Part shown: piece after piece, positions 43,380 through 52,992 of the stretch
Position numbering within the stretch: position 1 is the first letter of the stretch
Layout: each line of letters begins with the position of its first letter
Assembly (NCBI RefSeq): GCF_007991635.1
Contig: NZ_BJYS01000031.1
Span: forward strand, 37,724 to 101,723
DNA length: 64,000 nt
Direction: 5' to 3'
Source: Adhaeribacter aerolatus
GTDB taxonomy: Bacteria > Bacteroidota > Bacteroidia > Cytophagales > Hymenobacteraceae
Program-made: the position numbers and the translations under genes
The notes under the pieces: generated by a model
What the model was told of the DNA's origin: nothing
Seen by the model: only the letters and a program-made list of their open reading frames with translations
Databases searched by the model: none

Positions 43380-45008
43380 TTAATAGCCAGGGTTTTGTTC
43401 CAGTTGCACACTAAAGTTAGCATCAATGGCGCTCTGCGGTATCGGAAAAAACAAGTGTTTGTCCTGAATGCTCGTGCGGGAATCTTCCCGGATATTATAT
43501 TTTCTTACCCGTTCCACCAGGTTCCCCATGCGCACCAAAGTCCGGCGGCGGGGTTCTTCCACGGTTAACTCCCGGGCGCGTTCATCCAGAATATAATCCA
43601 GACTCATATCGGCCGGCGAAGCTGGTTTGGCATTGGCGCGGCTGCGCACCACATTAATATCTTCGGCGGCTTTCTGGGCGTTGCCACTTCTGAAATAGGC
43701 CTCGGCCCGCAATAAATAAGTTTCGGCTAAGCGGTAAACATACAAATCGGTAAATATGCGTCCGGTAGAATTATCACCACTCTTCGGTACGTTGCCCTCA
43801 ATTTTTCTAATGGTAGGATATATCATGTACAAAGTATCGATTTTACTCGTGCGTTTTTCTACTGTAGTGTTAAAGTAAGCCGACGCTTTGTTGTTGTATT
43901 TATAAGCCCGGCGGATGTTAAACCGGGAATTGCGGATATCATTTGTGAAATTATTTTGCCAGATAGTATAATTAAAATAATTATTCGGCCGCACCCAACC
44001 AACCCCACGGCCCAGGCTATCCGAAACCACAAAGCCATTTTTGCCAGCCGGATCTTTCAGGGTAGAAATAAAGGGTCCCCAGGCTCTTAAATTATTGTTG
44101 CCGCCGGTTCCTCCCTGGCCACCCGGCGTTTGGTCTTCAATCTGCAGCACATAAATACTTTCGCGATTACCCGAACTCCGGTTTTGATTGCCGTTGCGGA
44201 ACAAATCGGAGAAAACATCGCCGGCTTTATCTTTCTCGGAGCCAAAGCGCGTAGTCATTAAATTATATAATCCCGAATTAATGACCCGCGAAGCAGCTTC
44301 TATTGATTTATTATAATCGCCCAGGCTCATATACACTTCGCTGAGTAAATGATCAGCGGCAGCTCTTACGATATGACCTTCTTTACTTTTGTCTACCGTA
44401 GCCGGCAACCATTGGGCAGCAAATTCTAAATCGTTTTTAGCAAATTCGTAAACTTCTTTCCGGGAGCTCCGCACGAAATCGGTTTTAGGAACGGCATAAA
44501 CCTGGTCCACGATGGGCACTCCGCCGTACAAATTAGCCAAAACATTATAAGCATAAGCCCGGAAGAATCTGGCTTCAGCCAATACGGCATTGCGGCTGGC
44601 TTCTTTTTTATAATAGCCGGCCGCCTCCGGTCTGGCCAGGTACTCAATAATGGTGTTGGCCCGTAAAATCATTTTCTGATAGGCCCAGGTCCAGTAAAAG
44701 TTAACCACCACCTGGTTCGGGGTCAGGTAAGTCTGGTGGTTCCGGAAAGGCGCAATAGTTTCGCTGCCGGTGGTGGCAATATCGGTACCATAGTGCATAT
44801 TAAAATTATGGTTGATGCCGTCGGTATTAGTAAATTCATCGCGGGCAGCCTGGTGTAAGCCGGTAATATAAGCGTCAAAACCAATGGAATCTTTCAGCAC
44901 GCCTTCGTTGGAAAGGTCCGAAACTGGGATTTCCTCCAGTTGGTTTTCGCAAGCCTGAAATGCCAGCAAACCTACCAGGAATCCTATTTGTATTATATAT
45001 TTTTTCAT
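43380..45008 (-). CDS. SusD/RagB-family surface lipoprotein (locus 1)
   Basis: 542-residue lipoprotein, lid partner of the adjacent SusC. Signal with lipobox LLAFQAC (Cys20). The N-terminal SusD helix region includes AVLAEARFFRAYAYNVLANL. The C-terminal half has VYRLAETYLLRAEAYFRSGN and DINVVRSRANAK, with a typical end QNPGY. It starts 42 bases after the SusC stop. Complete. The ligand is not readable from the sequence. Confidence 0.95.
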   Translation of the reverse strand: MKKYIIQIGFLVGLLAFQACENQLEEIPVSDLSNEGVLKDSIGFDAYITGLHQAARDEFTNTDGINHNFNMHYGTDIATTGSETIAPFRNHQTYLTPNQVVVNFYWTWAYQKMILRANTIIEYLARPEAAGYYKKEASRNAVLAEARFFRAYAYNVLANLYGGVPIVDQVYAVPKTDFVRSSRKEVYEFAKNDLEFAAQWLPATVDKSKEGHIVRAAADHLLSEVYMSLGDYNKSIEAASRVINSGLYNLMTTRFGSEKDKAGDVFSDLFRNGNQNRSSGNRESIYVLQIEDQTPGGQGGTGGNNNLRAWGPFISTLKDPAGKNGFVVSDSLGRGVGWVRPNNYFNYTIWQNNFTNDIRNSRFNIRRAYKYNNKASAYFNTTVEKRTSKIDTLYMIYPTIRKIEGNVPKSGDNSTGRIFTDLYVYRLAETYLLRAEAYFRSGNAQKAAEDINVVRSRANAKPASPADMSLDYILDERARELTVEEPRRRTLVRMGNLVERVRKYNIREDSRTSIQDKHLFFPIPQSAIDANFSVQLEQNPGY

Positions 45009-45050
45009 CTTAATCTCTTTTTTATTTTATTAATAAAATATGCTATAACC

Positions 45051-48000
45051 TTAAAAACCAATATTTAAGCCCACGGTAAAGGTTTTGGCGGTAGGATAAT
45101 AGTTATTCTGGTTGTTGTAGCCGCTTTCGGGGTCCGGCCCAATCCAGTTGGTGATGGTATACAGGTTTTTGCCGCTTAAATAAAGGCGCAGGTTATTCAC
45201 CCGCAACGTATTCAGAACTGATTCGGGAAAAGCGTAAGCAACGGAGACATCCTGTAAACGCACAAAGTCGCGGCTAACGTAATAATTATGTAAAAACGGG
45301 TTGGTATAAACCAGCGACGGTCGGGTATTCGATTTATTATCGGGTGTCCACCAACCAGCATCCAGCATATTTACCGGGCGACCCGGATAATTTTGACCTA
45401 AAGAACTGCCCGTAAAATCTAAATTATTGATACTGCTTACCCAACCGGTCATGGCATTTACAAAGGCTGTCAGGGTAAAATTGCCGTATTTAAAGGTGTT
45501 GGTCAGGCCCCAGCGATATTTAGGATCTAATTGCCCGATTACGGCCCGGTCGTTGGCCGCATCAATTTTACCGTCGTTGTTTAAATCTTTCAGTTTTACA
45601 AAACCTGGTTTATAGCCGGCAGGCAAATCTTCGCCTTCCTGGTAAATGCCGTCGAATACAAAATCGTAGGCCACACTTACGGGTCTGCCAATAATCCATT
45701 TATTACCCAAGTCATCGTCTTCCCGGCCATCGCCGTTGGTATCGGAATTATACAAATGCACAATTTTGCTTTTGTTCGAAGAGAACGCTAGGTTACTGGA
45801 CCACTCGAATTTTCCGGCCGATAGGTTTAAGGTATTTAAACTTAATTCAACGCCTTTGTTATTCGTAGCGCCTAAATTTGAATAAACCCGGCTGAAACCT
45901 GTCATCACTGGAATTAACCGATTTACGATTAAATCCTCGGTATCCATGTTATAAACTTCGATGGTACCGCCTAGCCGGTTTTTAAATAAATCGAAGTCGA
46001 TGGCGGCATTGGCCGTTTTAGTGGTTTCCCATTTTAAATCCGGATTAGCCATGCTGGCCGGGAACACGCCCGTAGAAGTAGAACCACCATCCCCGAAAAC
46101 GTATTGCGTGGTGTTGGCTAAACTAAGCGATTGGTATGGCGAAATGGCCTGGTTGCCTACCGCCCCGTAAGACAGCCTTACTTTTAGGTTATCGATGAAA
46201 TTAATATTTTGCAGGAAAGGCTCTTCGGAGGCAATCCAGGCAAGGGCGGCCGAAGGGAAAGTGGCATATTTGTTATTTTTGGCAAAAACCGAGCTGCCGT
46301 CCCGGCGAACGGTAAAGGTGGCCAGGTACTTATCTTTTAAGCGATAATTTAACCGGAACATAGAAGAAAGGCCGTCTACGGCTTGCCCCGTGGAAGTTAC
46401 AGTTTGTAAAAGACCCAAGCCTAAATCGTTCCAGCCGTTGGTGGCATTGGCTAGCTGGCTGGCATTGGCCGTGGTGCTTTCGTATTCCGAATGGTTTTGG
46501 CCGTATAATAAGGTAACATCAAAGGCATGGTTACTATTGATCTGTTTATTATACGTAACAATATTTTCCCAAACCCAGCTATAATCCTGGCGGTTCAGTT
46601 TACTGGCCTGGGTGTTGTTAAAATCCAGGTTTATATCTTGTTTTATGAAATCATAGGCGTTATTCCAGCGATAATTGGGAGAGAAATTAACGCGATAGCT
46701 GAGTCCTTCTAAAAACGGCGCATTCAGAATGGCATAAAAGTTAGCAAAGAGGTTATTATATATTTCCTCGTTCTGATTTAAGAAGGCCCTACGAACTGGG
46801 TTTTCCGATAAAGTTTCTTCCGGTACCATGTAACGGGTGGGCGTGCCATCGGGGTAATACAAAGTGCCGTAAGGGCTGGTTTTGTAGGCCTGGGAAATAT
46901 TGGCTTCGGTACCCGAAAGGTCCCGGCGAATATAATTGGCGTGCGTACCAATTGTTAGCCAGTTGGTTATCGTGTTTTCAATATTAGAACGAAGCGTTAA
47001 CCGCTGAAAATTATCGTTTAAAACTAATCCCTTCTCGTCGGCAAAAGCGCCTGAAAGAAAATAATTGGTTTTTTCGGTCCGGCCCGAAATACTTAAATCG
47101 TAAGAGGCAATATGGGCTTTCTGCGAGATAGCATCCCAGGGATCCACGGTGCGGTTATTCCGGTAATTTTCAACTTCGGAAACCTGTAAATATTCCTCTA
47201 TTTTGGCCGGATCGGCGGTTTGTCCGGATTGCTGACGCCAATCCAGTAATAATTGATTATAACGCTCGGGGCTTAATAATTTAACTTTATAACTCCAATC
47301 CGATACGCCATAAAAAGTATTGGCGCGGATATTAGGCTTTTCGGTTTTACCTTTTTTAGAAGTAATTAAAATTACGCCATTGGCTGCCCGGGAACCGTAA
47401 ATGGCAGCGGCACTCGCATCTTTTAGCACCTCCATCGATTCAATATCGTTCGGGTTGATATCGGATAAATTACCGCCGAAAATAATTCCATCCAGCACCA
47501 CCAAGGGGTTATTACCCGCCGTTAAAGAGCGGCTGCCCCTTACCACAATATTGCCGCCCTGGCCCGGCCGACCATTATCTACAAATTGCACACCGGCCAC
47601 CCGGCCCCGCATGGCCTGCGCTACGTTGGTATTGGTAAAGCTTTCGGTTTGCTGCAGATCTACTTTGGTTACCGCTCCCGTTACATTCCGCTTAGACTGG
47701 GTACCATACCCTACTACCACTACTTCCTGCAAAGCTTTTGCATCGTCTTCCAGGGTAATATTTAAACTACCCGATTTAGGTACGGCTACTTCCTGGGTGG
47801 TATAGCCAATAAAAGAAATAACCAACGTACCCGTGGCGTCCGGCAACTTTAAGGAAAAAGTACCATCGGTGCCGGTGGCAGTACCAACCGTGGTACCTTT
47901 TAGCAGCACGGTTACCCCCGGTAAAGCCTCGCCTTTTTTATCGGTAACCTTTCCCGAAACCACTAACTCAACGGCATTATTAATATTAACTGGCTTTTCC

Positions 48001-48371
48001 TGGGCAACGCTAGTCGGCATGGGCACAATGATGTACGAATTAACATCGGCTTTAATAAAAGTAAGCTTTAACGGTTTTAACAACTGCTCCAGGGCTAGGT
48101 CCAGGTTTTGTTTATCAGATTCCAGTACAAAAGCTTCTGCTTCTTTGGGGTTTAACAAATCACTGTCGTAATGAAAGTTTACCTGGTACTGCTCTTTTAT
48201 TTGGGACAGAATGGAAACCAGGGATTTTACCTGTTCTTTTTTGCCGGCGGTTTTGTTTTGCTTCTGGTTCCGGTGGAAAGCAGTCATTTGCTGTCCGTGA
48301 ACCCCGGACAAACTACTGGTTAATAATATGGCCGATAGCAGCCATTTAAATTGGTGTAAGAAATTTGGCAT
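45051..48371 (-). CDS. SusC-family TonB-dependent receptor with STN signalling domain (locus 1)
   Basis: 1106-residue outer-membrane importer. Signal peptide about residues 1-26 (SSLSGVHGQ). A STN domain follows (about 45-118, SLVSILSQIKEQYQVNFHYD). A carboxypeptidase-regulatory-like domain (about 135-205, GEALPGVTVLLKGTTVGTAT) and the plug (VVVGYGTQSKRNVTGAVTKV, DIESMEVLKDASAAAIYGSR) come next. The barrel contains a calcium-type DLNNDGKIDAANDRA loop and ends TVGLNIGF. It signals to the FecR encoded 83 bases upstream and is paired with SusD. The substrate is unknown. Confidence 0.96.
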   Translation of the reverse strand: MPNFLHQFKWLLSAILLTSSLSGVHGQQMTAFHRNQKQNKTAGKKEQVKSLVSILSQIKEQYQVNFHYDSDLLNPKEAEAFVLESDKQNLDLALEQLLKPLKLTFIKADVNSYIIVPMPTSVAQEKPVNINNAVELVVSGKVTDKKGEALPGVTVLLKGTTVGTATGTDGTFSLKLPDATGTLVISFIGYTTQEVAVPKSGSLNITLEDDAKALQEVVVVGYGTQSKRNVTGAVTKVDLQQTESFTNTNVAQAMRGRVAGVQFVDNGRPGQGGNIVVRGSRSLTAGNNPLVVLDGIIFGGNLSDINPNDIESMEVLKDASAAAIYGSRAANGVILITSKKGKTEKPNIRANTFYGVSDWSYKVKLLSPERYNQLLLDWRQQSGQTADPAKIEEYLQVSEVENYRNNRTVDPWDAISQKAHIASYDLSISGRTEKTNYFLSGAFADEKGLVLNDNFQRLTLRSNIENTITNWLTIGTHANYIRRDLSGTEANISQAYKTSPYGTLYYPDGTPTRYMVPEETLSENPVRRAFLNQNEEIYNNLFANFYAILNAPFLEGLSYRVNFSPNYRWNNAYDFIKQDINLDFNNTQASKLNRQDYSWVWENIVTYNKQINSNHAFDVTLLYGQNHSEYESTTANASQLANATNGWNDLGLGLLQTVTSTGQAVDGLSSMFRLNYRLKDKYLATFTVRRDGSSVFAKNNKYATFPSAALAWIASEEPFLQNINFIDNLKVRLSYGAVGNQAISPYQSLSLANTTQYVFGDGGSTSTGVFPASMANPDLKWETTKTANAAIDFDLFKNRLGGTIEVYNMDTEDLIVNRLIPVMTGFSRVYSNLGATNNKGVELSLNTLNLSAGKFEWSSNLAFSSNKSKIVHLYNSDTNGDGREDDDLGNKWIIGRPVSVAYDFVFDGIYQEGEDLPAGYKPGFVKLKDLNNDGKIDAANDRAVIGQLDPKYRWGLTNTFKYGNFTLTAFVNAMTGWVSSINNLDFTGSSLGQNYPGRPVNMLDAGWWTPDNKSNTRPSLVYTNPFLHNYYVSRDFVRLQDVSVAYAFPESVLNTLRVNNLRLYLSGKNLYTITNWIGPDPESGYNNQNNYYPTAKTFTVGLNIGF

Positions 48372-48454
48372 ATTTTAATGGGTTTGTGGTAGAATAATTA
48401 GTTATAGATTATACCGGAGCCAAACTGAACCAGCGGCTGGTAACCGGGCTTTGT

Positions 48455-49576
48455 TTATTTGGTTTGAATAGTCAGGTGCTTTCCTTTTTGAATTACCTGC
48501 AGGTTAAAAGATTTTTCCAGCGCAAAAAACAGTAAATCTAAGCGGTTGCTTGGGTTGGAACTGGTAAACCATTTATTAGCCAGCGAGGCCGGTAAAAAAG
48601 TTACTTTATAGCCATAATTATCCTGCAGCACCCTGGCCACTTCCGACAGCGGCGAATTATTAAATTCTATTTTATTTTGAATAAAGGCCGCATATTGTTC
48701 CGGATTTTGAACTTTATTTTTAGAGAGCGTTCCCTGCAAATAGTCTATCTGAACTAAATCGCCGGGGGCCATTATGGTTGCGCGGAGCTGGTTACCGGCT
48801 GATGGTAAGTTAGGCTTACTACCTACTTTCACTTTTACCTTGCCCTGGCTTAGCACCACCCGCGACAAAGTTGGCCGGTTGGTGACGGTAAATTCGGTTC
48901 CCAGCACTTCTACCTGGGCGCCTTTTTGGAGGTTAACTTTAAACTTCTGGTCGTTTTGGGTGTGCACCACCGAGAAAAAGGCTTCACCAGCTAATTTAAC
49001 TTCCCGATCTTTATCAGAAGGCCAATATTTGGCAGTGGTTAACTGCGAGTTGGCGTTCAGGAATATTTTTGAGTTATCGGGTAAGGTAATCTTTTTGGTT
49101 TCCCCGAAAGTTGTACGGTAAGTAATTTCTTCTGCAACTGGCGTGCGTGTTTCTTTTAGCCAGAAGATGGCACCCACGGCACATATTAATAAAATAGATG
49201 CGGCAATTTTCGTCCACTTATTAAAAGCGAAAAGCGGGATAACTTTGGTAGTTACTTTAGTTCGGTCGGTGGTTTGTTCGGCAGGTGGTGCTTTTATCGC
49301 CTCCGTAATGTTTTGCCAGGCAATATTCATTTCGGCGGGAGTAGCTGGTACCGCCAAAACTGATTTCAGTTTGGTAAATGCCTGCTCTTTCCGGAGGCCG
49401 GCAAAGTATAATTCCTGAATAGCGGCTTTGGCTTTGGCTATTTCTAATTGTTTATCCGGATGGTTCTGTAAATAATTTATCCAGAATAAATTAGCATCTG
49501 AATCCGGATTTAACACCCATTGCTGGAATTCCTCATCCAGCATAAAGTCTTTAAAACGATAGTTCTGATAGTTCAT
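48455..49576 (-). CDS. FecR-family anti-sigma factor (locus 1)
   Basis: 373-residue inner-membrane regulator. The cytoplasmic N-terminus (about 1-120) contacts the sigma factor. One membrane helix is at about 125-141 (IAASILLICAVGAIFWL). The periplasmic FecR core (TKKITLPDNSKIFLNANSQL written with its expected ITLPDNSKI motif, and LAGEAFFSVVHTQ) is followed by a C-terminal domain (NNSPLSEVARVLQDNYGYKV). It should hold the ECF sigma factor encoded upstream until the STN-SusC receptor signals. Confidence 0.94.
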   Translation of the reverse strand: MNYQNYRFKDFMLDEEFQQWVLNPDSDANLFWINYLQNHPDKQLEIAKAKAAIQELYFAGLRKEQAFTKLKSVLAVPATPAEMNIAWQNITEAIKAPPAEQTTDRTKVTTKVIPLFAFNKWTKIAASILLICAVGAIFWLKETRTPVAEEITYRTTFGETKKITLPDNSKIFLNANSQLTTAKYWPSDKDREVKLAGEAFFSVVHTQNDQKFKVNLQKGAQVEVLGTEFTVTNRPTLSRVVLSQGKVKVKVGSKPNLPSAGNQLRATIMAPGDLVQIDYLQGTLSKNKVQNPEQYAAFIQNKIEFNNSPLSEVARVLQDNYGYKVTFLPASLANKWFTSSNPSNRLDLLFFALEKSFNLQVIQKGKHLTIQTK

Positions 49577-49860
49577 CTAGGGTATTCATATAAGCAGACT
49601 CCAAAATATTCCTGTCTTACCTATATGACTCCCCTACTTTTGAAACTTCACCAATATTTGTGAATATTATTCAAATATTTAAAATTCATCAATTACCTAA
49701 ATATTACTTTGCATTATATATATCTTTTTTGCCAAACTATAGCAATATTCACAATAATATAACCCATATTATTTCAGCGGAATAAAACCACAGCAGTTTT
49801 AGCTGTACTAGTAAGCCTATTTGTTCGATTGCAAATTTATCGAAGGTAATATGAGCGGTA

Positions 49861-50484
49861 TTAGGAAATGGAGAAATTATGAATGGTGGACAATGCAACC
49901 AATAAAGTAATTGTTTGTAAAGTTTCTGAACCGTTTAGCTCCTGGTAAAGAGCTTCTAATGATTTCGAAATTAAATTATATACCGAGCGTACATTTAAAT
50001 CCATTATTTCGGCTATTTCTTCGTAGCTCAATTTACCGTAAAACTTTAGGTGTATGGCATCCCGCTGGCGCTTCGTTAATTTTTGTAAGGCCTTTTCTAA
50101 TTGTTTCAACCTTTCCTCCGAAATTTGAATATCAATTAACTGTAGTTCGTGCGAAAGGACAACTTCAAAATAATAGTCGTCGGAAAGGTCGGCGGTAAGT
50201 TTATACTTTTTCTTGGCTAATTCTTTCAGGATTGTTCTTTTTAAAGATTCGTATAAATAATTGCGGACAGAAACAGGTTGACTTAAATTTTCTTTGGTGC
50301 GCCAAATTTTTATAAATAATTCCTGGATGCAATCTTTAACCAGACTCGGATCTGGGTGAATACTGAGGCCATGCTGGTATAATTTATTAAAATAAGCCTG
50401 GAACAGGTACGCATACGCCTTCTCATCGCCTGCCTGGAAATTAAGCCAAGTAATTCTTTCATCAACTGGTTCGTCAGGCTGCAT
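49861..50484 (-). CDS. ECF sigma-70 factor (locus 1)
   Basis: 207-residue sigma factor. Region 2 includes EKAYAYLFQAYFNKLYQHGL and VKDCIQELFIKIWRTKENL. Region 4 (about 135-190) has KLTKRQRDAIHLKFYGKLSY followed by the helix-turn-helix EEIAEIMDLNVRSVYNLISK. Start ATG at 50482-50484. First gene of locus 1, 284 AT-rich bases before the FecR gene. Paralogous in type, but not closely similar in sequence, to the sigma factor of locus 2, so the two loci probably respond separately. Confidence 0.95.
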   Translation of the reverse strand: MQPDEPVDERITWLNFQAGDEKAYAYLFQAYFNKLYQHGLSIHPDPSLVKDCIQELFIKIWRTKENLSQPVSVRNYLYESLKRTILKELAKKKYKLTADLSDDYYFEVVLSHELQLIDIQISEERLKQLEKALQKLTKRQRDAIHLKFYGKLSYEEIAEIMDLNVRSVYNLISKSLEALYQELNGSETLQTITLLVALSTIHNFSIS

Positions 50485-51216
50485 GCAATCCCCATCTAAG
50501 TAAAGGGCGTATAAATAAGGACAAAAATTTATTAATTAAAAATTCATAGCTCGATTATTAATGATACTATGGACAAACTTACTTTTTGCTTATACTATAA
50601 GTTAAAAGAAATTCCAGGTCCTCTCCTGCTGCTTATTTTAAGCGTAATAAATTTTACAAGAGATTTGAATAAAGCAGTGTAAGAACATTTTGCTAACTGA
50701 TAGTAAAATACCCGGTTACCATTGAGATGGTCCCAAAATCGGCCCAAAGAATCTTTCCCATCTGCCCTCTATTCGGTAACTTAGAAAACCAGCAGTTGAA
50801 AGAAACGCGCTTAATTAGGGGCTTACGTAAAAGACAAAGCACACTAGATTTAATTGCGCAATTAGATGGGGTAGGCAATATGCCTCAATTTGCCTTATAC
50901 CTGCACCTACACTTACAACCGGGATGGCTACCCGGATACTTTTACGCGTAAAATGTTAGACGGCAGTAATGTAAAAGGATATATGGTTTATAGAACGGAA
51001 TTAAAAAGTTCGGCTGAAGTGGCGGCGGCGCATTAAGCTTTTTGGGAATAAATCCGGGCAGGTAAGTTTAAAAAGTAAAATCCGGCTTAACCAATAGCAT
51101 GCTTAACCTTAAGGCGTCAGGAGCTTCGCATTCCCGAGACCACTAGCCATTTTACCAGCAAAATTATATTCCTAAAATACCAAAAGATTAATAAACTTTC
51201 ACCTTAAACAACAACC
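50485..51216. other. Intergenic region with gene remnants
   Basis: 732 bases without an intact gene. The left part should carry the sigma-factor promoter. Around 50875-51036 a decayed coding fragment is visible (separate entry). An open frame at 50727-50951 has no recognisable protein features and was not accepted. Confidence 0.5.
50875..51036 (+). pseudogene. C-terminal remnant of a YD/beta-repeat surface protein
   Basis: The frame from 50875 to the TAA at 51034-51036 has several in-frame stops just upstream but no start. It reads YTCTYTYNRDGYPDTFTRKM and MVYRTELKSSAEVAAAH. The YTYNRDGYPDT pattern is typical of the C-terminal beta-repeats of small Bacteroidota lipoproteins. It is probably the surviving 3' end of a degraded gene; the family cannot be named. 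Confidence 0.4.
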
Positions 51217-51777
51217 ATGAAACGCGCAAAGTTTATTTCGACTGTGCTCGCTCTTTTTCCGCTGGGTATCATAACCAGCCTCAAAGCTTTCGGTAAGCGA
51301 ACAGAAAAAGGTTTTAAAGTAGCCGCAGGTGAAAGCAGGTTTGGTGAACAATTTAGGATGAAGGGCGTGACCCTGAATGTGCTGGATCTGAAAGTCTCGG
51401 CCAAAGATACAAATGGGGCTTTAGCCATTTTTGAATAAACTGGCTTTACGCCTAAAGGTGGCCCACCTTTGCATATACATCCTTTTCAAGACCAAACGTT
51501 TTATGTTATCGATGGGGAATACCTTTTTCAGGTGGGGGAAGAGAGATTTAGATTGCAAGCAGGCGATACTATTTTTTTACCCAGAAAAGTTCAGCATGCT
51601 TTTGTTCAGTTAACCGAAAAAGGGAAATTAATTGTAACCTATCAGCCGTCCGGCAAAATGGAAGATTTTTTCAGGAGAACCAATGCCTGGACTTCACCGC
51701 CAACCAAAGAAGAGATAGCCAATGTTTTTGAAGCCTGCGACATGAAAGTGGTGGGGATTCCTTTACAAGCAGATTAA
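51217..51777 (+). pseudogene. Cupin-domain secreted protein, interrupted by an in-frame stop
   Basis: The frame starts at ATG 51217 with a signal-like N-terminus (FISTVLALFPLGIITSLKAF) and is stopped by TAA at 51436-51438. It resumes in the same frame to 51777 as a classical cupin: GGPPLHIHPFQDQTFYV, GEYLFQVGEERFRLQAGD, FLPRKVQHAFVQ. Metal-ligand histidines are present in HIHPFQDQ and QHAF. Removing the stop restores one continuous 186-residue protein (AIFE-stop-TGFTPKGG), so a CAA or GAA/AAA-to-TAA change is the simplest explanation. A TTG at 51469 could start a short product, but this is doubtful. Confidence 0.8.
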
Positions 51778-51927
51778 CTTAAATCATGCAACCAGACTGT
51801 ACAATGGTTTTTGCTTACCATGGGCGAATACTGTAAAATTGTTATGTAGCGCTGTAGAAAAAACTTATATCTTTAACCGGAGAGCACGCTTTCTACCGCC
51901 ACTCTATCGCAAACACTTCAACGCCTT

Positions 51928-52416
51928 ATGAAATTTAAAACCACACCCCAGAAAGTTAGGGTTGCTTTTGCCCTAATTAACGCTGTCTTTTTTTCCTGTG
52001 AGGCAGAAAATAGAAACACCAAAACAGCGGCAGTCTCCAAGCCCGTAGTAGGAACCTGGCAACTCCTTAGCGGAACCCTTATAGAACAGGGCGATACCAC
52101 AGTTACGGATTACACCAAAAATGTATCTTTTATCAAAATCATTAATGATACTCATTTTGCCTTTTTACAACACGATTTAAAGAAAGGCCAGGATTCCGCA
52201 GCTGTCTTTGTAGCAGGGGGTGGCACTTATTCGCTTACCGATAGTTTGTACACGGAACGTTTGACGTATTGCAGCGCCCGGGAGTGGGAGAATAATGATT
52301 TTACGTTTTCCATTACAATCAAGAGCGATACCCTTATTCAGCGCGGTATAGAAAAAGTGGAAAGCGCCGGCGTAAATAGGGTAAATATTGAAAAATACGT
52401 TAGGGTGAGAATTTAA
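51928..52416 (+). CDS. Small lipocalin-like lipoprotein
   Basis: 162-residue exported protein. A hydrophobic N-terminus ends at a lipobox-like VFFSC (Cys24). The mature part opens VGTWQLLSGTLIEQGDT and continues with short beta-strand segments (NVSFIKIINDTHFAFLQHDL, GGGTYSLTDSLYTERLTY), the pattern of the Bacteroidota lipocalin-like/DUF4488 group. Such proteins bind small hydrophobic molecules in some cases, but no ligand is predicted here. Monocistronic in an area of decayed genes, though it looks intact itself. Confidence 0.7.
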   Translation: MKFKTTPQKVRVAFALINAVFFSCEAENRNTKTAAVSKPVVGTWQLLSGTLIEQGDTTVTDYTKNVSFIKIINDTHFAFLQHDLKKGQDSAAVFVAGGGTYSLTDSLYTERLTYCSAREWENNDFTFSITIKSDTLIQRGIEKVESAGVNRVNIEKYVRVRI

Positions 52417-52992
52417 TTTCTAATAACAGAATCTTCACAAGGTGTATAAGTACTAAATTTCGGTAGAAGACAGAATAATGGCATTACTGGATAAAAGGTA
52501 TCTACTCAAAAATATCCGTTTTTGAGAGGGTGAGAGTAAGGAGCTAGAAATAGGAATGAAGCTTATTAGCATTTTATAAATTGTTTGATACCGCTATCGC
52601 TGTGGTGATACCAGTGGTCAGGCAGAAGCATTTGGCTTGGCAGTAACAATACCACTAATACCAACATTCTATGTTCGAAACTATAATACCAAACAATTCT
52701 TTATTTAATCTGCATAATATTACGCAAATACTGAACCCTAAAATTCAGCTTACTTCCTTGGCTGGGAACTCCCTGGTTACCGGCATCCAGTATACTTTCA
52801 GCAAAAGAAATTATATCAGGTAATATCATAGGCTAACAATTGCACTACTTATCCCTATATATCTGAGATATATCAGGAGTAAAAAATATTATTAATATTT
52901 ATATATAATATTATACCGTACCTTTTATATTAGCCCGATTCGTTATGTATTGTTCCATTAACTCTTAATACCGGCTATTCCGCAGTTACTTT
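52417..52992. other. AT-rich intergenic region with a barrel-end remnant
   Basis: 576 bases without an intact gene; a 50-codon frame at 52671-52823 is listed separately. The right-hand 150 bases are very AT-rich and should carry the promoter of the outer-membrane protein gene at 52993. Confidence 0.45.
52671..52823 (+). pseudogene. Possible C-terminal remnant of an outer-membrane barrel protein
   Basis: The 50-residue frame from ATG 52671 ends IQLTSLAGNSLVTGIQYTFS and then KRNYIR before TAA. The closing GIQYTFSKR strand is what the last strand of a Bacteroidota outer-membrane barrel usually looks like, but there is no upstream barrel. Short and speculative. Confidence 0.3.

Noticed and set aside
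50727..50951. 74-residue plus-strand frame
   Set aside because: No domain, membrane or signal features, and it overlaps the better-supported YD-like remnant in another frame.
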